NCBI GenBank assembly: GCA_038043465.1
Contig: JBBTBX010000006.1
Span: 1 to 64,000 of the forward strand
Source of the DNA: SXRF01 sp038043465
Lineage (GTDB): Bacteria > Pseudomonadota > Alphaproteobacteria > Rickettsiales > SXRF01
Direction of reading: 5' to 3'
DNA: 64,000 nucleotides
This document shows, piece by piece, positions 42,760 to 52,415 of the stretch; within the stretch, counting starts at the first letter, position 1, and every line of letters begins with the position of its first letter. The translations under genes were made by a program, and so were the position numbers. Below the pieces are notes generated by a model that had not been told where the DNA came from, made no database searches, and saw nothing but the letters and a program-made list of their open reading frames with translations.

Positions 42760-44445
42760 CTATGCCGCCTGCTCCAATAGTTTCTGCGCGGCTTTGCGAG
42801 CTTCAGTGGTGATGGTTTCACCCGCCAGCATCCGCGCTAGTTCTTCCTGTCGCTCTTCGCCAGAAAGCTCGGTTACATTGGTTACAATTTTTTTGTTTTT
42901 CTGCTGTTTTTGAATTAGCAGATGCTGGCTGCCACGTGCTGCTACTTGTGGCAGGTGAGTTACCACCAGCACCTGGGAATTTTTACCCAGTTCTGCAAGT
43001 CGCTTGCCGATAGCATCCGCCACTGCTCCGCCTGTGCCAGTATCTATCTCATCAAAAATAATAGTTGAAACGCTGCCAACGCTGGAAAGAGCTACTTTCA
43101 TCGCCAGCATAAAACGTGAAAGCTCGCCGCCTGATGCAATTTTTCCGAGTGATGAATAGGTAATATCCTTCGCGCCTTTGCTGACGTTAGTGGCACATTC
43201 AAACTGCACATAATCAATACCGTGCGCGCCCCAATTCGTTTCCTCTAAATTATCAATCCGCACGCGGAAACGTGTTCCTTCCATCTTAAGCGGCGTTAGT
43301 TCCTTTTCAATCGCGCTTTCCAGTTTGATGGCAGCTTTCCTGCGCTGCTCGGAAAGCTTCTTGGCATGATTCAAAAATTCTGATTTTGCTTCACTTTCTG
43401 CCATTTTCATGGCTTTCAACTTATGCTCCTGCGAATCAATTATCGCCAGTTTTTCATCCACTTCATCACGCAGGACAGCCAGCTCATCCACTGGCAAATT
43501 ATATTTACGACCAGCAGCTTTAAGCGCGAACAAGCGTTCTTCCATTTCCTCCAGTTTGCGTGGGTCAAACTGCGCTTCCTGCCCGATCTTTTCCAGCGCG
43601 TAGAGTGCTTCCTCGGCTTCTATGGAGGCTTTTTCCAGCCCTTCAATAATTGGTGCAAAAACCTCTGCTGTGGCAGTTAAGGCGGAGCGCGTAAGTGTGC
43701 GCTGGGAGTTTCTAAGTGCGCTTAAAACGCCCTTGCCACTATTAAGTTCTCCAATAGCTTCATTCAAAACCTCAAACATTTTTTCGCTTTGCATCATCCC
43801 AGCGCGGGCAGTGGTGAGAGTATCTTCCTCACCAAACTGCGGATTCAGGACTTTAAGTTCACCGCGCATATGGCGCAGATATTCCTGTTCACGGGTGGCC
43901 AGTTCTACTTCCTTAAGCAACTCAGCTATCGCATTTTTGCTTTCATTCCATTTATGATAATGCTCTGCCACTGTTTTCTGCGCGTCTGTTAGTTTGGCAT
44001 AATCGGTAAGCATAGCGCGGTGTAAGACCGCATCCTGCAAGGTTTTCTGGTCATGCTGCCCATGCAATTCCACCAATGTTTCACCGATACGTTTAAGGGC
44101 AGATGCGGTTACTGACTGGTCATTGATAAGTGCCCTGGTCTTGCCATCGGAAGTAAGGCTGCGACGGATTATAAGAGTGTCGGCTGGTTCGAGATCCAGT
44201 TCGGCAAGTATATTTTTGGCAGCAATGTTGCGAGTAATATCAAACTCGGCGGATACCGCGCCTTGCGCTTCGCCACCACGGATAAGGCTGCTGTCGGCAC
44301 GCGCACCCAGCACCAATCCTAATGAATCAAGTAAGATGGATTTGCCAGCACCAGTTTCTCCGGAAAGCACACATAAGCCCGATTTCAAGGCAATATCACA
44401 GCTTTCGATCAGAATGATATTACGAATGGAAAGCTGTATAAGCAT
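42760..44445 (-). CDS. recN: DNA repair ATPase RecN
   Basis: 561 residues, SMC-like. Walker A GETGAGKSIL, coiled-coil arms, signature ASGGELSRFMLAMKVAL and Walker B TIIFDEIDTGTGG. Acts in double-strand-break repair. Starts 9 bp after the bamD stop. The order lpxC-bamD-recN-ligA is the classical alphaproteobacterial one. Confidence 0.95.
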   Translation of the reverse strand: MLIQLSIRNIILIESCDIALKSGLCVLSGETGAGKSILLDSLGLVLGARADSSLIRGGEAQGAVSAEFDITRNIAAKNILAELDLEPADTLIIRRSLTSDGKTRALINDQSVTASALKRIGETLVELHGQHDQKTLQDAVLHRAMLTDYAKLTDAQKTVAEHYHKWNESKNAIAELLKEVELATREQEYLRHMRGELKVLNPQFGEEDTLTTARAGMMQSEKMFEVLNEAIGELNSGKGVLSALRNSQRTLTRSALTATAEVFAPIIEGLEKASIEAEEALYALEKIGQEAQFDPRKLEEMEERLFALKAAGRKYNLPVDELAVLRDEVDEKLAIIDSQEHKLKAMKMAESEAKSEFLNHAKKLSEQRRKAAIKLESAIEKELTPLKMEGTRFRVRIDNLEETNWGAHGIDYVQFECATNVSKGAKDITYSSLGKIASGGELSRFMLAMKVALSSVGSVSTIIFDEIDTGTGGAVADAIGKRLAELGKNSQVLVVTHLPQVAARGSQHLLIQKQQKNKKIVTNVTELSGEERQEELARMLAGETITTEARKAAQKLLEQAA

Positions 44446-44454
44446 ATAATTTTG

Positions 44455-45288
44455 TTAAATTATGTTTTCCCACCAGGAAGAAGATTTTGGAGGAATATCT
44501 GCTGTTTTCTTGCCTGGTTCATCTTGTTTAATACCAGCATTAGTCATGAGTTTATAGCTGTCACGATACCATAAACTATTAGGGAAATTATGTCCAAGCA
44601 CCGCCGCATAACGCTTTGCCTCTTCGGTAACTCCCAACTTCAGATAGGCTTCAACCAAACGGTGCAAGGCTTCTGGTGTATGGCTGGTAGTCTGGTAATT
44701 TTCTACAACAAAGCGGAAACGGTTAACCGCTGCCAGCGTGTCATCACGCTTCAGATAATAACGCCCAACCTGCATCTCTTTTCCTGCCAGATGATCCAGC
44801 GTTAGATCCAACTTGATTTTGGCATCACGCGCGTAGTTGGAATCAGGAAAACGGCGCATAACCTCACGCAATGCAACAAGAGCCTGCTCTGTTATTTTCT
44901 GATCACGCCCAACATCGGATATTTGGTCATAGTAGCAAATTGAGATAAGATAGTAAGCGTAAGGCGTTGATTCATTATCAGGATATAGCTTTACAAAGCG
45001 TTCCAACGTTGAAACCGCCGAATCATAGTCTTCCATTTCATAACTTGAATAAGCCGACATAACCTGAGCGTTGGTAGCCCAGGATGAATATGGATGTTGC
45101 CGCTCTACTTCCTCGAAAGTCTTTATGGCTTCTTTGTAATTTTCCTCGTCAACCTTTGTACGCGCGTCACTATACAGCTTTTCGGCTGATTCTGGCGGTT
45201 TTTGTGCATTATCTTCATCCTTGCCGGAGGAACAGGCAACAAGAAGGGACGCTAAAGAAACGGACAGTAAAAATTTTGAATAACGCAT
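44455..45288 (-). CDS. bamD: outer-membrane assembly lipoprotein BamD (ComL)
   Basis: 277 residues. Lipobox LLVACSS with lipidated C19. TPR units follow (EENYKEAIKTFEEVERQHPYS, DYDSAVSTLERFVKLYPDN, in part). Essential part of the BAM complex at the inner face of the outer membrane. GCGGGA stands before the ATG. Confidence 0.94.
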   Translation of the reverse strand: MRYSKFLLSVSLASLLVACSSGKDEDNAQKPPESAEKLYSDARTKVDEENYKEAIKTFEEVERQHPYSSWATNAQVMSAYSSYEMEDYDSAVSTLERFVKLYPDNESTPYAYYLISICYYDQISDVGRDQKITEQALVALREVMRRFPDSNYARDAKIKLDLTLDHLAGKEMQVGRYYLKRDDTLAAVNRFRFVVENYQTTSHTPEALHRLVEAYLKLGVTEEAKRYAAVLGHNFPNSLWYRDSYKLMTNAGIKQDEPGKKTADIPPKSSSWWENII

Positions 45289-45332
45289 TCCCGCTTTATA
45301 TCAGGCAAATATCCTATCATACAAGATAAATT

Positions 45333-46274
45333 TTAAGCGTAAGCGGCTTTTGCAATATGCAAAGGAGGAACAGTTGAAATTGCGTCTTCACTTTCTATTA
45401 TATAAGCAGAATCGTCAGCAAACAGAGCGCGCAGCAATTTATTATTGATACCATGACCGCTGCGACGGAATTTCACCGTACCATCAATCCTAAACCCGGC
45501 CAGAAACAAATCGCCCACACAATCCAGAGCTTTATGACGCACAAACTCGTCATCATAACGCAGACCTTCTTCATTCACGATTTTGTCTTTGCCAACCACA
45601 ATAGCATTGTCGAGCGACCCACCAAGTGCCAGCCCCATATTCCGCAGTGCGACAACTTCATGTTCAAATCCAAAAGTACGGGCGCGGCTGATGCTTTGTT
45701 TGAAATTTACCTCACGGAAATCATACTCGGCAGTTTGCTTACCAATCAATGAATGATTGAAATCAATTTCTATATTCAGCAGCATTCCAACGTCACCTTC
45801 TCTATTAGGCGAAATGCGTGCATAAGAACTGCCATCGTAAACCTCTACGGTTTTCAGAACCCTGAGAACCTGACGTTGAGCTTTCAAAGTAGTAATACCG
45901 GCACATTCCAGCATAAATACAAACGGCTCGGAGCTCCCGTCCATAATCGGCACTTCAGAGCTGCTAAGTTCAATAATGGCGTTATCAATACCAACACCCC
46001 AGATGGCTGCCATCAAATGTTCGATAGTGGAAACTTTAACCCCATGTTCATTTTTGATAGTAGTGCCAAGATTGGTTTCACACACCAAATCAAAACGTGC
46101 CGGCACCAAAGCATGTGCAGACAGAACATCCAGCCTTTTAAACACAATGCCAGTATTTGCAGAAGCTGGCAGAATATTCATTATCACCTGCTCGCCACTA
46201 TGCAAGCCAATCCCCTTACAGGAAACTTTATTAGAAAGCGTGGTCTGCAGAGAGTGTATATTCTTATTTATCAA
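45333..46274 (-). CDS. lpxC: UDP-3-O-acyl-N-acetylglucosamine deacetylase
   Basis: I start at TTG 46274 because AGGAGA stands 7 bases upstream and the protein then has 313 residues, close to the family length. The ATG at 46340 would add 22 residues without support. LpxC motifs: GIGLHSGEQV, STIEHLMAAIWG (zinc His), EVPIMDGSS, FVRHKALDCVGDLFLAG (zinc His and Asp) and SGHGINNKLLRAL. It makes the committed step of lipid A synthesis, so the organism has LPS. Confidence 0.95.
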   Translation of the reverse strand: MINKNIHSLQTTLSNKVSCKGIGLHSGEQVIMNILPASANTGIVFKRLDVLSAHALVPARFDLVCETNLGTTIKNEHGVKVSTIEHLMAAIWGVGIDNAIIELSSSEVPIMDGSSEPFVFMLECAGITTLKAQRQVLRVLKTVEVYDGSSYARISPNREGDVGMLLNIEIDFNHSLIGKQTAEYDFREVNFKQSISRARTFGFEHEVVALRNMGLALGGSLDNAIVVGKDKIVNEEGLRYDDEFVRHKALDCVGDLFLAGFRIDGTVKFRRSGHGINNKLLRALFADDSAYIIESEDAISTVPPLHIAKAAYA

Positions 46275-46481
46275 CTTGATTCTCCTAAAATTCTTGAGCT
46301 CATACAGGTTCAAATTACGGATTATGTCCATGTATTTCAAATCAATGTTTGTTACGTTTTGTTACATAAACCAAAAATTAACTTCTGGGTTTATATCTCC
46401 TTGTAAAAAAGCAATTTTATCTCTTCCAGTACATAATTTTTTGCATTTTAATCATTATTTAACTTGTATAGAGAGGATATT

Positions 46482-46901
46482 ATGGCTGCATGGCTTACAT
46501 TAATTCCGGCTATTTCACAGTTGCTTGATAAAATCATCCCAGATCCGCAGGAGCGGGAAAAGGCAAAAATAGAGCTTATAAAAGCGGAGAGAGCTTTCGA
46601 TCTTGAGGAACTGCGCCTGGCACTTTCCGCCGACCAGATGCAAAGTGAGATAAATAAGGAAGAAGCGACAAACCAGAATATTTTTGTATCGGGATGGCGA
46701 CCGTTCATCGGCTGGGTATGCGGTGCTGCCTTCGCCTATCATTTCGTAATCCAACCAATTCTTGCGTTTATCATCGTCAATCATGGTGGGAAAGTGGAAT
46801 TGCCAGCATTCGATATGCAAAGCCTGTCAACTGTGCTGATGGGAATGCTCGGACTTGGCGGACTCAGGACTTTGGAGAAGATAAAGAGTGCATCAAAATA
46901 A
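46482..46901 (+). CDS. GTA-type 3-TM holin
   Basis: 139 residues from ATG 46482, which has GAGAGGA 6 or so bases upstream. Marks of the Holin-3TM family of gene-transfer agents: a charged helix (ERAFDLEELRLALSADQ) , SGWRPFIGWVCGAAFAYHF, and LPAFDMQSLSTVLMGMLGLGGLRT (in parts). Holins let the endolysin through the membrane when particles are released. No capsid or endolysin gene is near, as is common for scattered GTA genes. A prophage relic is also possible. Confidence 0.8.
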   Translation: MAAWLTLIPAISQLLDKIIPDPQEREKAKIELIKAERAFDLEELRLALSADQMQSEINKEEATNQNIFVSGWRPFIGWVCGAAFAYHFVIQPILAFIIVNHGGKVELPAFDMQSLSTVLMGMLGLGGLRTLEKIKSASK

Positions 46902-46906
46902 AAACA

Positions 46907-48082
46907 CTATCTAGCAGAGCCAACCAGCTCCCTATCTTTTGCATCACTAAGTACTAAAGAAGCGAGATACGGTGAAGATTGTTTCAGGGCTTCTTGCGGA
47001 TCATTCAGACGCGGACCATTATGCCGCAATTTTTGATTGGCTAATGCCATAGCAATCTCGGCTGATGTTTGATGTGGTAACCCTTTAAGGTAACCAGCCG
47101 CGAAACCAGCAAAAGCCGTATCGCCTGCACCTAAGGTGTTTATTATTTCTTCAGGTTTAATATCCCGAGTATTGACAAATTCAATTTTGTCTTTCGTAAC
47201 AATAGCTGCCCCTTGATCCTCCAAGGTTATAAAAGCAACTTGTCCTTTAGTATATCCATTATCTCGCAAAACATGCTGCTCATTGTTAAATGTCTGTTGC
47301 AGTTTTTTTAAGGCTTCCGGATTATTGTGGCTAACTTGATAAATGCGAGCTAATTCCTCCATATTGCCAAGTATTAAATTAGCACTGGGTATAAGCCATT
47401 GAAATTTTTTTGCATTCTCTTCACCAAATTTTGCATGGGTAGGCAAAGCAAGCCATAATTCTTTTTTATCGTGCTTATTATCCCAACGCTGCGTTACCAG
47501 CTTATCAGGAAATTTCTCATCAAATTTTTGCCATAACGACCCTTGCACGAATACCACATCACTGTCTTTAACCATATCATCGGTGATATGATAGGGCTTT
47601 AGTATCGATTTTGCATTTCCCGGATGGGTTACAATTGTGCGGCGACCATCTTCATACAACAAAACAAATGACCTGGCCGATTGCGGGTTAGGAGCGTTAT
47701 TCTGATAGGTTTTTGGGTCAGGAAACAGTTCTACTCCGGCTTCATTAAATGAAGTTTTTGCTTTTTCAGTATATTCATCATCCCCGGCAATACCAAGATA
47801 TTTAGTATTTAACTTCCCTTTGCCAAGAAGCTTACTGAGAGTAACCAATACGTTAGCTGAAGAACCACCCGGTTCAACTGTAAGCTTGCCAGCCGCCTTC
47901 ATTTCTTTCACAACTGCAGAAAATTCTGCGAATTGTTCATCGGTAAGTGCCTGCTTAGATACACCTTCAAGCTTATAATGCCTCACTAATTTCTGTAGTT
48001 TTTCACTATCTTGCACACGAACAATAAGATCAGGGATTACAAGATCAGCAGTTAGAATATTGATAGGTTTATCAGGCTTCAT
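46907..48082 (-). CDS. PfkB-family carbohydrate kinase
   Basis: 391 residues. PfkB marks are VEPGGSSANVLVTLSKL, the anion hole and catalytic Asp in INTLGAGDTAFAGFAAGYL and a nucleotide-binding region (FITLEDQGAAIVT). The N-terminal 70 residues are longer than in ribokinase. An adenosine-kinase/ribokinase-type activity is likely; the sugar or nucleoside cannot be told. Converges on the holin gene with 5 bp between. Confidence 0.85.
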   Translation of the reverse strand: MKPDKPINILTADLVIPDLIVRVQDSEKLQKLVRHYKLEGVSKQALTDEQFAEFSAVVKEMKAAGKLTVEPGGSSANVLVTLSKLLGKGKLNTKYLGIAGDDEYTEKAKTSFNEAGVELFPDPKTYQNNAPNPQSARSFVLLYEDGRRTIVTHPGNAKSILKPYHITDDMVKDSDVVFVQGSLWQKFDEKFPDKLVTQRWDNKHDKKELWLALPTHAKFGEENAKKFQWLIPSANLILGNMEELARIYQVSHNNPEALKKLQQTFNNEQHVLRDNGYTKGQVAFITLEDQGAAIVTKDKIEFVNTRDIKPEEIINTLGAGDTAFAGFAAGYLKGLPHQTSAEIAMALANQKLRHNGPRLNDPQEALKQSSPYLASLVLSDAKDRELVGSAR

Positions 48083-48112
48083 AATAATTGTTAATTTATA
48101 AGTTAATAATCT

Positions 48113-48165
48113 ATATAGTTATTATTTTTGAGTTACGCTCGCTTCGCAGCAAATTTTACTTGTCA
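48113..48165. repeat. composite palindromic repeat, family A, partial copy 3
   Basis: ATATAGTTATTATTTTTGAG followed by TTACGCTCGCTTCGCAGCAAATTTTACTTG. It aligns with 1351-1400 (TACGCTTGCTTCGCGACGAAAA). It lies in the 173-bp gap between the divergent PfkB and exosortase genes. The hairpin on the right is missing. Confidence 0.55.
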
Positions 48166-48270
48166 GATACCAGCATAACTTATCTACTGTCCTAGCAATA
48201 GTGACAATTTAATGAAGATTCGGTGCATCTATTAACCAATTGAATTATAATAATATTGCAGATACGAGCT

Positions 48271-49842
48271 ATGAACAACACCAGAACTCTTAGCCAATTA
48301 TATATTGCTACCGGCATATTATGCCTGGCACTGCTTGTCTTTGCCCATCATGGAATGCGCCATGATTTATTTATTGCCTGGGGCAACGAGGAATACAGCC
48401 ACGGGATGATAATACCATTTATCGCCCTGCTAATCGGCTGGCACGGGCTTGCCGAAACCAAACCGGAAATCCGCCCCTCCTGGTGGGGTGTAGGGAGCTT
48501 ATTAATCAGCGGAGTATTTCTAACATTAGGCACTCTGGCAAATTTCCCAACAATAGGACAATATGGCTTCATACTGGCAATTACAGGAATTACGACAGCC
48601 TATCTCGGAACGAAAGCTACTAAAATTTTAGCACCCGCCTTTATTTATCTATTGTTTGCCATTCCCCTGCCCCATCTGGTCTATGCCAATCTTTCCGGAC
48701 AACTCCAGCTTATATCTTCAAATATCGGAGTTTTTATCCTTGAGGCAGTAGGAATAAGTGTTTTTCAGGAAGGCAATATTATAGATTTAGGAGAATATAA
48801 ATTACAGGTAGTGGAAGCCTGCAGCGGTCTTCGCTATCTTTTCCCGCTGATGAGCTTTGGTTATCTTGTTGCCTACATGCTTGATGATAAGATGTGGAAA
48901 CGGGTTTTGATATTTTTTTCCACCATCCCAATTGCCATAGGCATGAATTCCCTGCGCATTGCTGCTGTCGGAATTACCGTAAATTTCTGGGGTCAGGAAA
49001 TGGCAGAAGGCTTTTTACACGATTTTGAAGGTTGGGTGATATTCCTGCTTTGCGTGGCACTATTAATTATCGAATTGCTATTATTACAACGGATCGGCAG
49101 CAAAGGGCGTTTCCGCAGTGAAATTTTCGGCATCCCTAATGGCAAAATAACATCCGGCAATATACGTTTTGCGCCACCAACTCTAGCCGCAATAGCGATG
49201 TCCATAATATTGGCGACTATATTTGGCGGTGGTCTTGCCGATAGGCAAGATGAAATTACGCCTAAGCATAAAGACTTTTCTTTTTTCCCGAATGTAATTG
49301 GTGAATGGCATGGCAAACAGCAATATCTGGATGGAGATTTGCTTAACGGTTTGCAGCTTACCGATTACCTGATGTCTGATTATAAAATAAATGATGAAAA
49401 AATTCCGGTTAATCTATATGTTGCTTATTATACAAGGCAGAAGATAGGTTCGTCGGCGCATTCTCCTGCCAATTGCATTCCGGGCGGTGGCTGGCAGATC
49501 GCCGATAAATCCATTAAAACCATTACTCTTATGGATGGCCTGAAACTCAAAGTATCGCGCCTGTTGATCCGCCGAGGCGATGCTGCCCAGCTGGTTTATT
49601 ACTGGTTTGACGAGCGTGGGCGCAACGTTACCGAGACATCTTATGCAAAATTGTACATAATGCTCGATTCGATAAAACTGAAGCGCAGCGATGGCGCATT
49701 AATACGGCTTATTACCCAGATTGAGAAAAAAGAGGATATAGAAAATGCTGATAAAAGACTAGTACAGTTTCTTTCTAAGAGCTATCCTGTTATAAAGGAT
49801 TTCCTACCAGCCAGTAGCATGTCATTACCAACAAATATGTAA
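48271..49842 (+). CDS. xrtD: exosortase (XrtD type) fused to EpsI domain
   Basis: 523 residues from ATG 48271; a TTG at 48256 is in frame. About eight membrane helices with the exosortase triad: Cys184 in VVEACSGLRY, Arg228 in MNSLRIAAVG, His249 in GFLHDFEGW. A C-terminal EpsI-like domain (about 300-500; HSPANCIPGGGW) is fused on, as in XrtA and XrtD. The neighbour at 52416 has a VPLPA-CTERM signal, which is the substrate of the XrtD group. Exosortases cleave and process C-terminal sorting signals of exported proteins. The stop overlaps the start of the TPR gene (TAATG). Confidence 0.9.
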   Translation: MNNTRTLSQLYIATGILCLALLVFAHHGMRHDLFIAWGNEEYSHGMIIPFIALLIGWHGLAETKPEIRPSWWGVGSLLISGVFLTLGTLANFPTIGQYGFILAITGITTAYLGTKATKILAPAFIYLLFAIPLPHLVYANLSGQLQLISSNIGVFILEAVGISVFQEGNIIDLGEYKLQVVEACSGLRYLFPLMSFGYLVAYMLDDKMWKRVLIFFSTIPIAIGMNSLRIAAVGITVNFWGQEMAEGFLHDFEGWVIFLLCVALLIIELLLLQRIGSKGRFRSEIFGIPNGKITSGNIRFAPPTLAAIAMSIILATIFGGGLADRQDEITPKHKDFSFFPNVIGEWHGKQQYLDGDLLNGLQLTDYLMSDYKINDEKIPVNLYVAYYTRQKIGSSAHSPANCIPGGGWQIADKSIKTITLMDGLKLKVSRLLIRRGDAAQLVYYWFDERGRNVTETSYAKLYIMLDSIKLKRSDGALIRLITQIEKKEDIENADKRLVQFLSKSYPVIKDFLPASSMSLPTNM

Positions 49843-52262
49843 TGGTTATTATGAAAAAGTCACATATAAGAAATATTACGATTATCATGCTGATAGCCGC
49901 TACTTCTGCATTTTTTGCCTATGACAATGATACACCGCTTGAGAAAGTGGCAAAACATATCAAACGTGGCGATGTTTTGTTTGAGCGCGGAGAATTTAAA
50001 AAAGCACGGCTTGAATATAAAAATGCTGCAAAAATCACCCCAACCGATGTCGAAATTGAATATAGATGGGGTCTAGTTGATGAAGCAGAAGGCGATGTCC
50101 GCGCCGCCCTTGCTGCTTTCATGCAAGCAGAACAACAAGATCCGCATTTCCACAAGGCAAAGATCAAAGTCGCACATTACCACTTGATAGGAAACAGCTT
50201 GGAGGAAGCACAGAAAAGAATTAATGCCATACTTACAGATGACCCACAAAATATCGAAGCTCACGCCCTTAATTCGGCACTTTTTCTGCGGAAAAAAGAT
50301 TTTGTAAATACCGAGAAAGAAGCACGTTTTGCTCTTTCTAAAGATCCAGCAAATATCACAGCGACATCTGTACTTACCGGAATGTATCTGGAGCAGGGTC
50401 AGAAGGACAAAGCTGAACAAATATTGACAGAGGGGATAAAGCGTAACCCAAAAGATACGTCCCTGCTCATGTTGAAAGGCAAAATTTATGAAACACCTCT
50501 CAATATAGAAAAAATAAACGAAACCTATAATGAGATTTTTAAACTCAAGCCAAAAGACATAGGGATCAGGATATACCTTGCCAATATTTATATCGGTGCG
50601 CAGAAAATTGACGAGGCTGAAACTGTTTTACGCAAAGCGGTTGATGATATAGAAAATAGCTGGGAAATAAAGCAGGAGTTAGTCAATTTCCTTGCAAAAA
50701 ACCGTGACATAGAAATTGTAGAAAAACAAATCCACGCCTATATGCAGCAATATCCCGATAATAAGGAGATATATCTTTGGCTTGCAGATATATATTTGAA
50801 GAAGAATAACACGGAAAAAGCAATAGACCTGCTGAAACAGATAATTGCCGAAGAAAATGATGATAAATACAGCCTGAATGCCAAGACTTCACTGGCTAAA
50901 ATTGATTTTGCCAAGGGAGATAAGGAGACCGCCAGAAAAATCGTTGAGGCTGTGTTAAAAAAATCTCCTAAGAACCCCAAAGCTCTTCTGGTGCGCGCCA
51001 ATATTTTTTCGTCACAGGGAGATTATCAACTCGCGGTTTCCGACCTGCGTGCTATAATCCACAGCCAGCCCAAAGCCACGGAAGCACTTAGTATGCTCGC
51101 GGAAGTTCTGCTGCTTCAGGGATATAATGATTTGGCAATCGAAACCATGAACCAATTAATTGATATCGAACCAGCAAATACCTCTGCACTGGTGCGCCTT
51201 TCCCAGCTATATAACCTCAATGGAAATAACCAGCAGGCACTAAAAATATCGGCTTCGGTTAATAAAGTTGCTCCGGGATATTCAATAGGCTGGGAAAATA
51301 CAGCAAGAATTGCGATTAGCATGAAAGATTTTGAAACAGCCCATTTTGCAATTAAAAATCTAACCAAAATTGAAGGGCATGATTTAACTGCAGCTTTTCT
51401 GGAAGGGCAAATATCCGCAGGCAATGATAACAGCAAGGAAGCAATCTCCTACTATACCAAGGTTATAGATGCTGATCCAACGTCACCCCTTTCCGAACAC
51501 GCTCTTTATTCGCTGGTGGAAACTCACAATAACGATAATGCTGCTCTGGAAAATATTACAAAATATATAGCTTCATTAAAAACTGACAGTGCTTATGTAA
51601 ACACAATTCTTGGAGAATGTTATATTAAGCTTGGAAAAAAAGATTTGGCGGCTTCCGCCTTTGATAAAGCAATAGCGAATAATCCATCGAACCAGTCAGC
51701 TTATATTCACCGCGCAAGGATATATGCAGAGCAGAAAAACAATGAAAAAGCTATAGAGATTCTGAAAATTGCAGCAGATAAAATTCCAACTGATGTAAGA
51801 GCTCTCATGCTGGAAGCCGATATTTTGCGGGTCAGTGGCAAATATAGAGAAGCTGTGGAATTATATGAAAATATATTAAAAAACAATCCAAAAATTGATG
51901 CCGCATCCAACAATATGGCGGCAATAATCGCAGATCATGAGTATGGAAAACCAGAAGAGCTGGAAAAAGCAATGCGGGCAGTCAAACAATTTGCTGATTC
52001 AGAAAATCATTTATTCCTCGATACCCTTGGCTGGGTTTATTACCGTCAGGGAAAATTTGAACAGGCACTAATAATGCTGGAACGCAGCCTGAAAATAAAT
52101 CCTAAAGCGTCTCCTGAAATTCACTATCACTATGGCGCAATACTCTGGAAAAATGGAAATGTCGCAAAAGCAAAAGAAGAATTAACTATTGCAACAGGGA
52201 ACGGCAATGATTTTCCAAGTATAGAGAATGCAAAGAAAATTTTACAGGAATTGCCGAAATAA
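49842..52262 (+). CDS. PrsT-like TPR protein of the exosortase locus
   Basis: 806 residues. Residues 5-22 are a hydrophobic signal or anchor; the rest is about 20 TPR units such as AEGDVRAALAAFMQAEQQDP and YRQGKFEQALIMLERSLKINP (shown in parts). This is the layout of PrsT, the TPR lipoprotein of PEP-CTERM/exosortase loci, but no lipobox cysteine is seen after the hydrophobic segment (TSAFFAYDND). It may be a periplasmic scaffold for polysaccharide assembly. ATG 49842 overlaps the exosortase stop; ATG 49851 is an alternative. Confidence 0.88.
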   Translation: MVIMKKSHIRNITIIMLIAATSAFFAYDNDTPLEKVAKHIKRGDVLFERGEFKKARLEYKNAAKITPTDVEIEYRWGLVDEAEGDVRAALAAFMQAEQQDPHFHKAKIKVAHYHLIGNSLEEAQKRINAILTDDPQNIEAHALNSALFLRKKDFVNTEKEARFALSKDPANITATSVLTGMYLEQGQKDKAEQILTEGIKRNPKDTSLLMLKGKIYETPLNIEKINETYNEIFKLKPKDIGIRIYLANIYIGAQKIDEAETVLRKAVDDIENSWEIKQELVNFLAKNRDIEIVEKQIHAYMQQYPDNKEIYLWLADIYLKKNNTEKAIDLLKQIIAEENDDKYSLNAKTSLAKIDFAKGDKETARKIVEAVLKKSPKNPKALLVRANIFSSQGDYQLAVSDLRAIIHSQPKATEALSMLAEVLLLQGYNDLAIETMNQLIDIEPANTSALVRLSQLYNLNGNNQQALKISASVNKVAPGYSIGWENTARIAISMKDFETAHFAIKNLTKIEGHDLTAAFLEGQISAGNDNSKEAISYYTKVIDADPTSPLSEHALYSLVETHNNDNAALENITKYIASLKTDSAYVNTILGECYIKLGKKDLAASAFDKAIANNPSNQSAYIHRARIYAEQKNNEKAIEILKIAADKIPTDVRALMLEADILRVSGKYREAVELYENILKNNPKIDAASNNMAAIIADHEYGKPEELEKAMRAVKQFADSENHLFLDTLGWVYYRQGKFEQALIMLERSLKINPKASPEIHYHYGAILWKNGNVAKAKEELTIATGNGNDFPSIENAKKILQELPK

Positions 52263-52415
52263 AATTTAACATTAAGGCAATTAATTAATATCTTATTCAA
52301 ACTTTGTTAATTATAAAAATATTGCACACGAAAGAATACTCTGCTAGGGATGGACTTTAATTCTGATTAGTCTATTTGCTTTACATTTAAATCTTAAGCT
52401 TTTAAGGGTATATTT

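Noticed and set aside
45333..46340. LpxC start at ATG 46340
   Set aside because: The extra 22 residues are not usual for LpxC, and a well-spaced AGGAGA points to TTG 46274.
45753..46406. 217-codon frame antisense to lpxC
   Set aside because: lpxC motifs on the other strand are certain; the antisense frame has no recognisable protein features.
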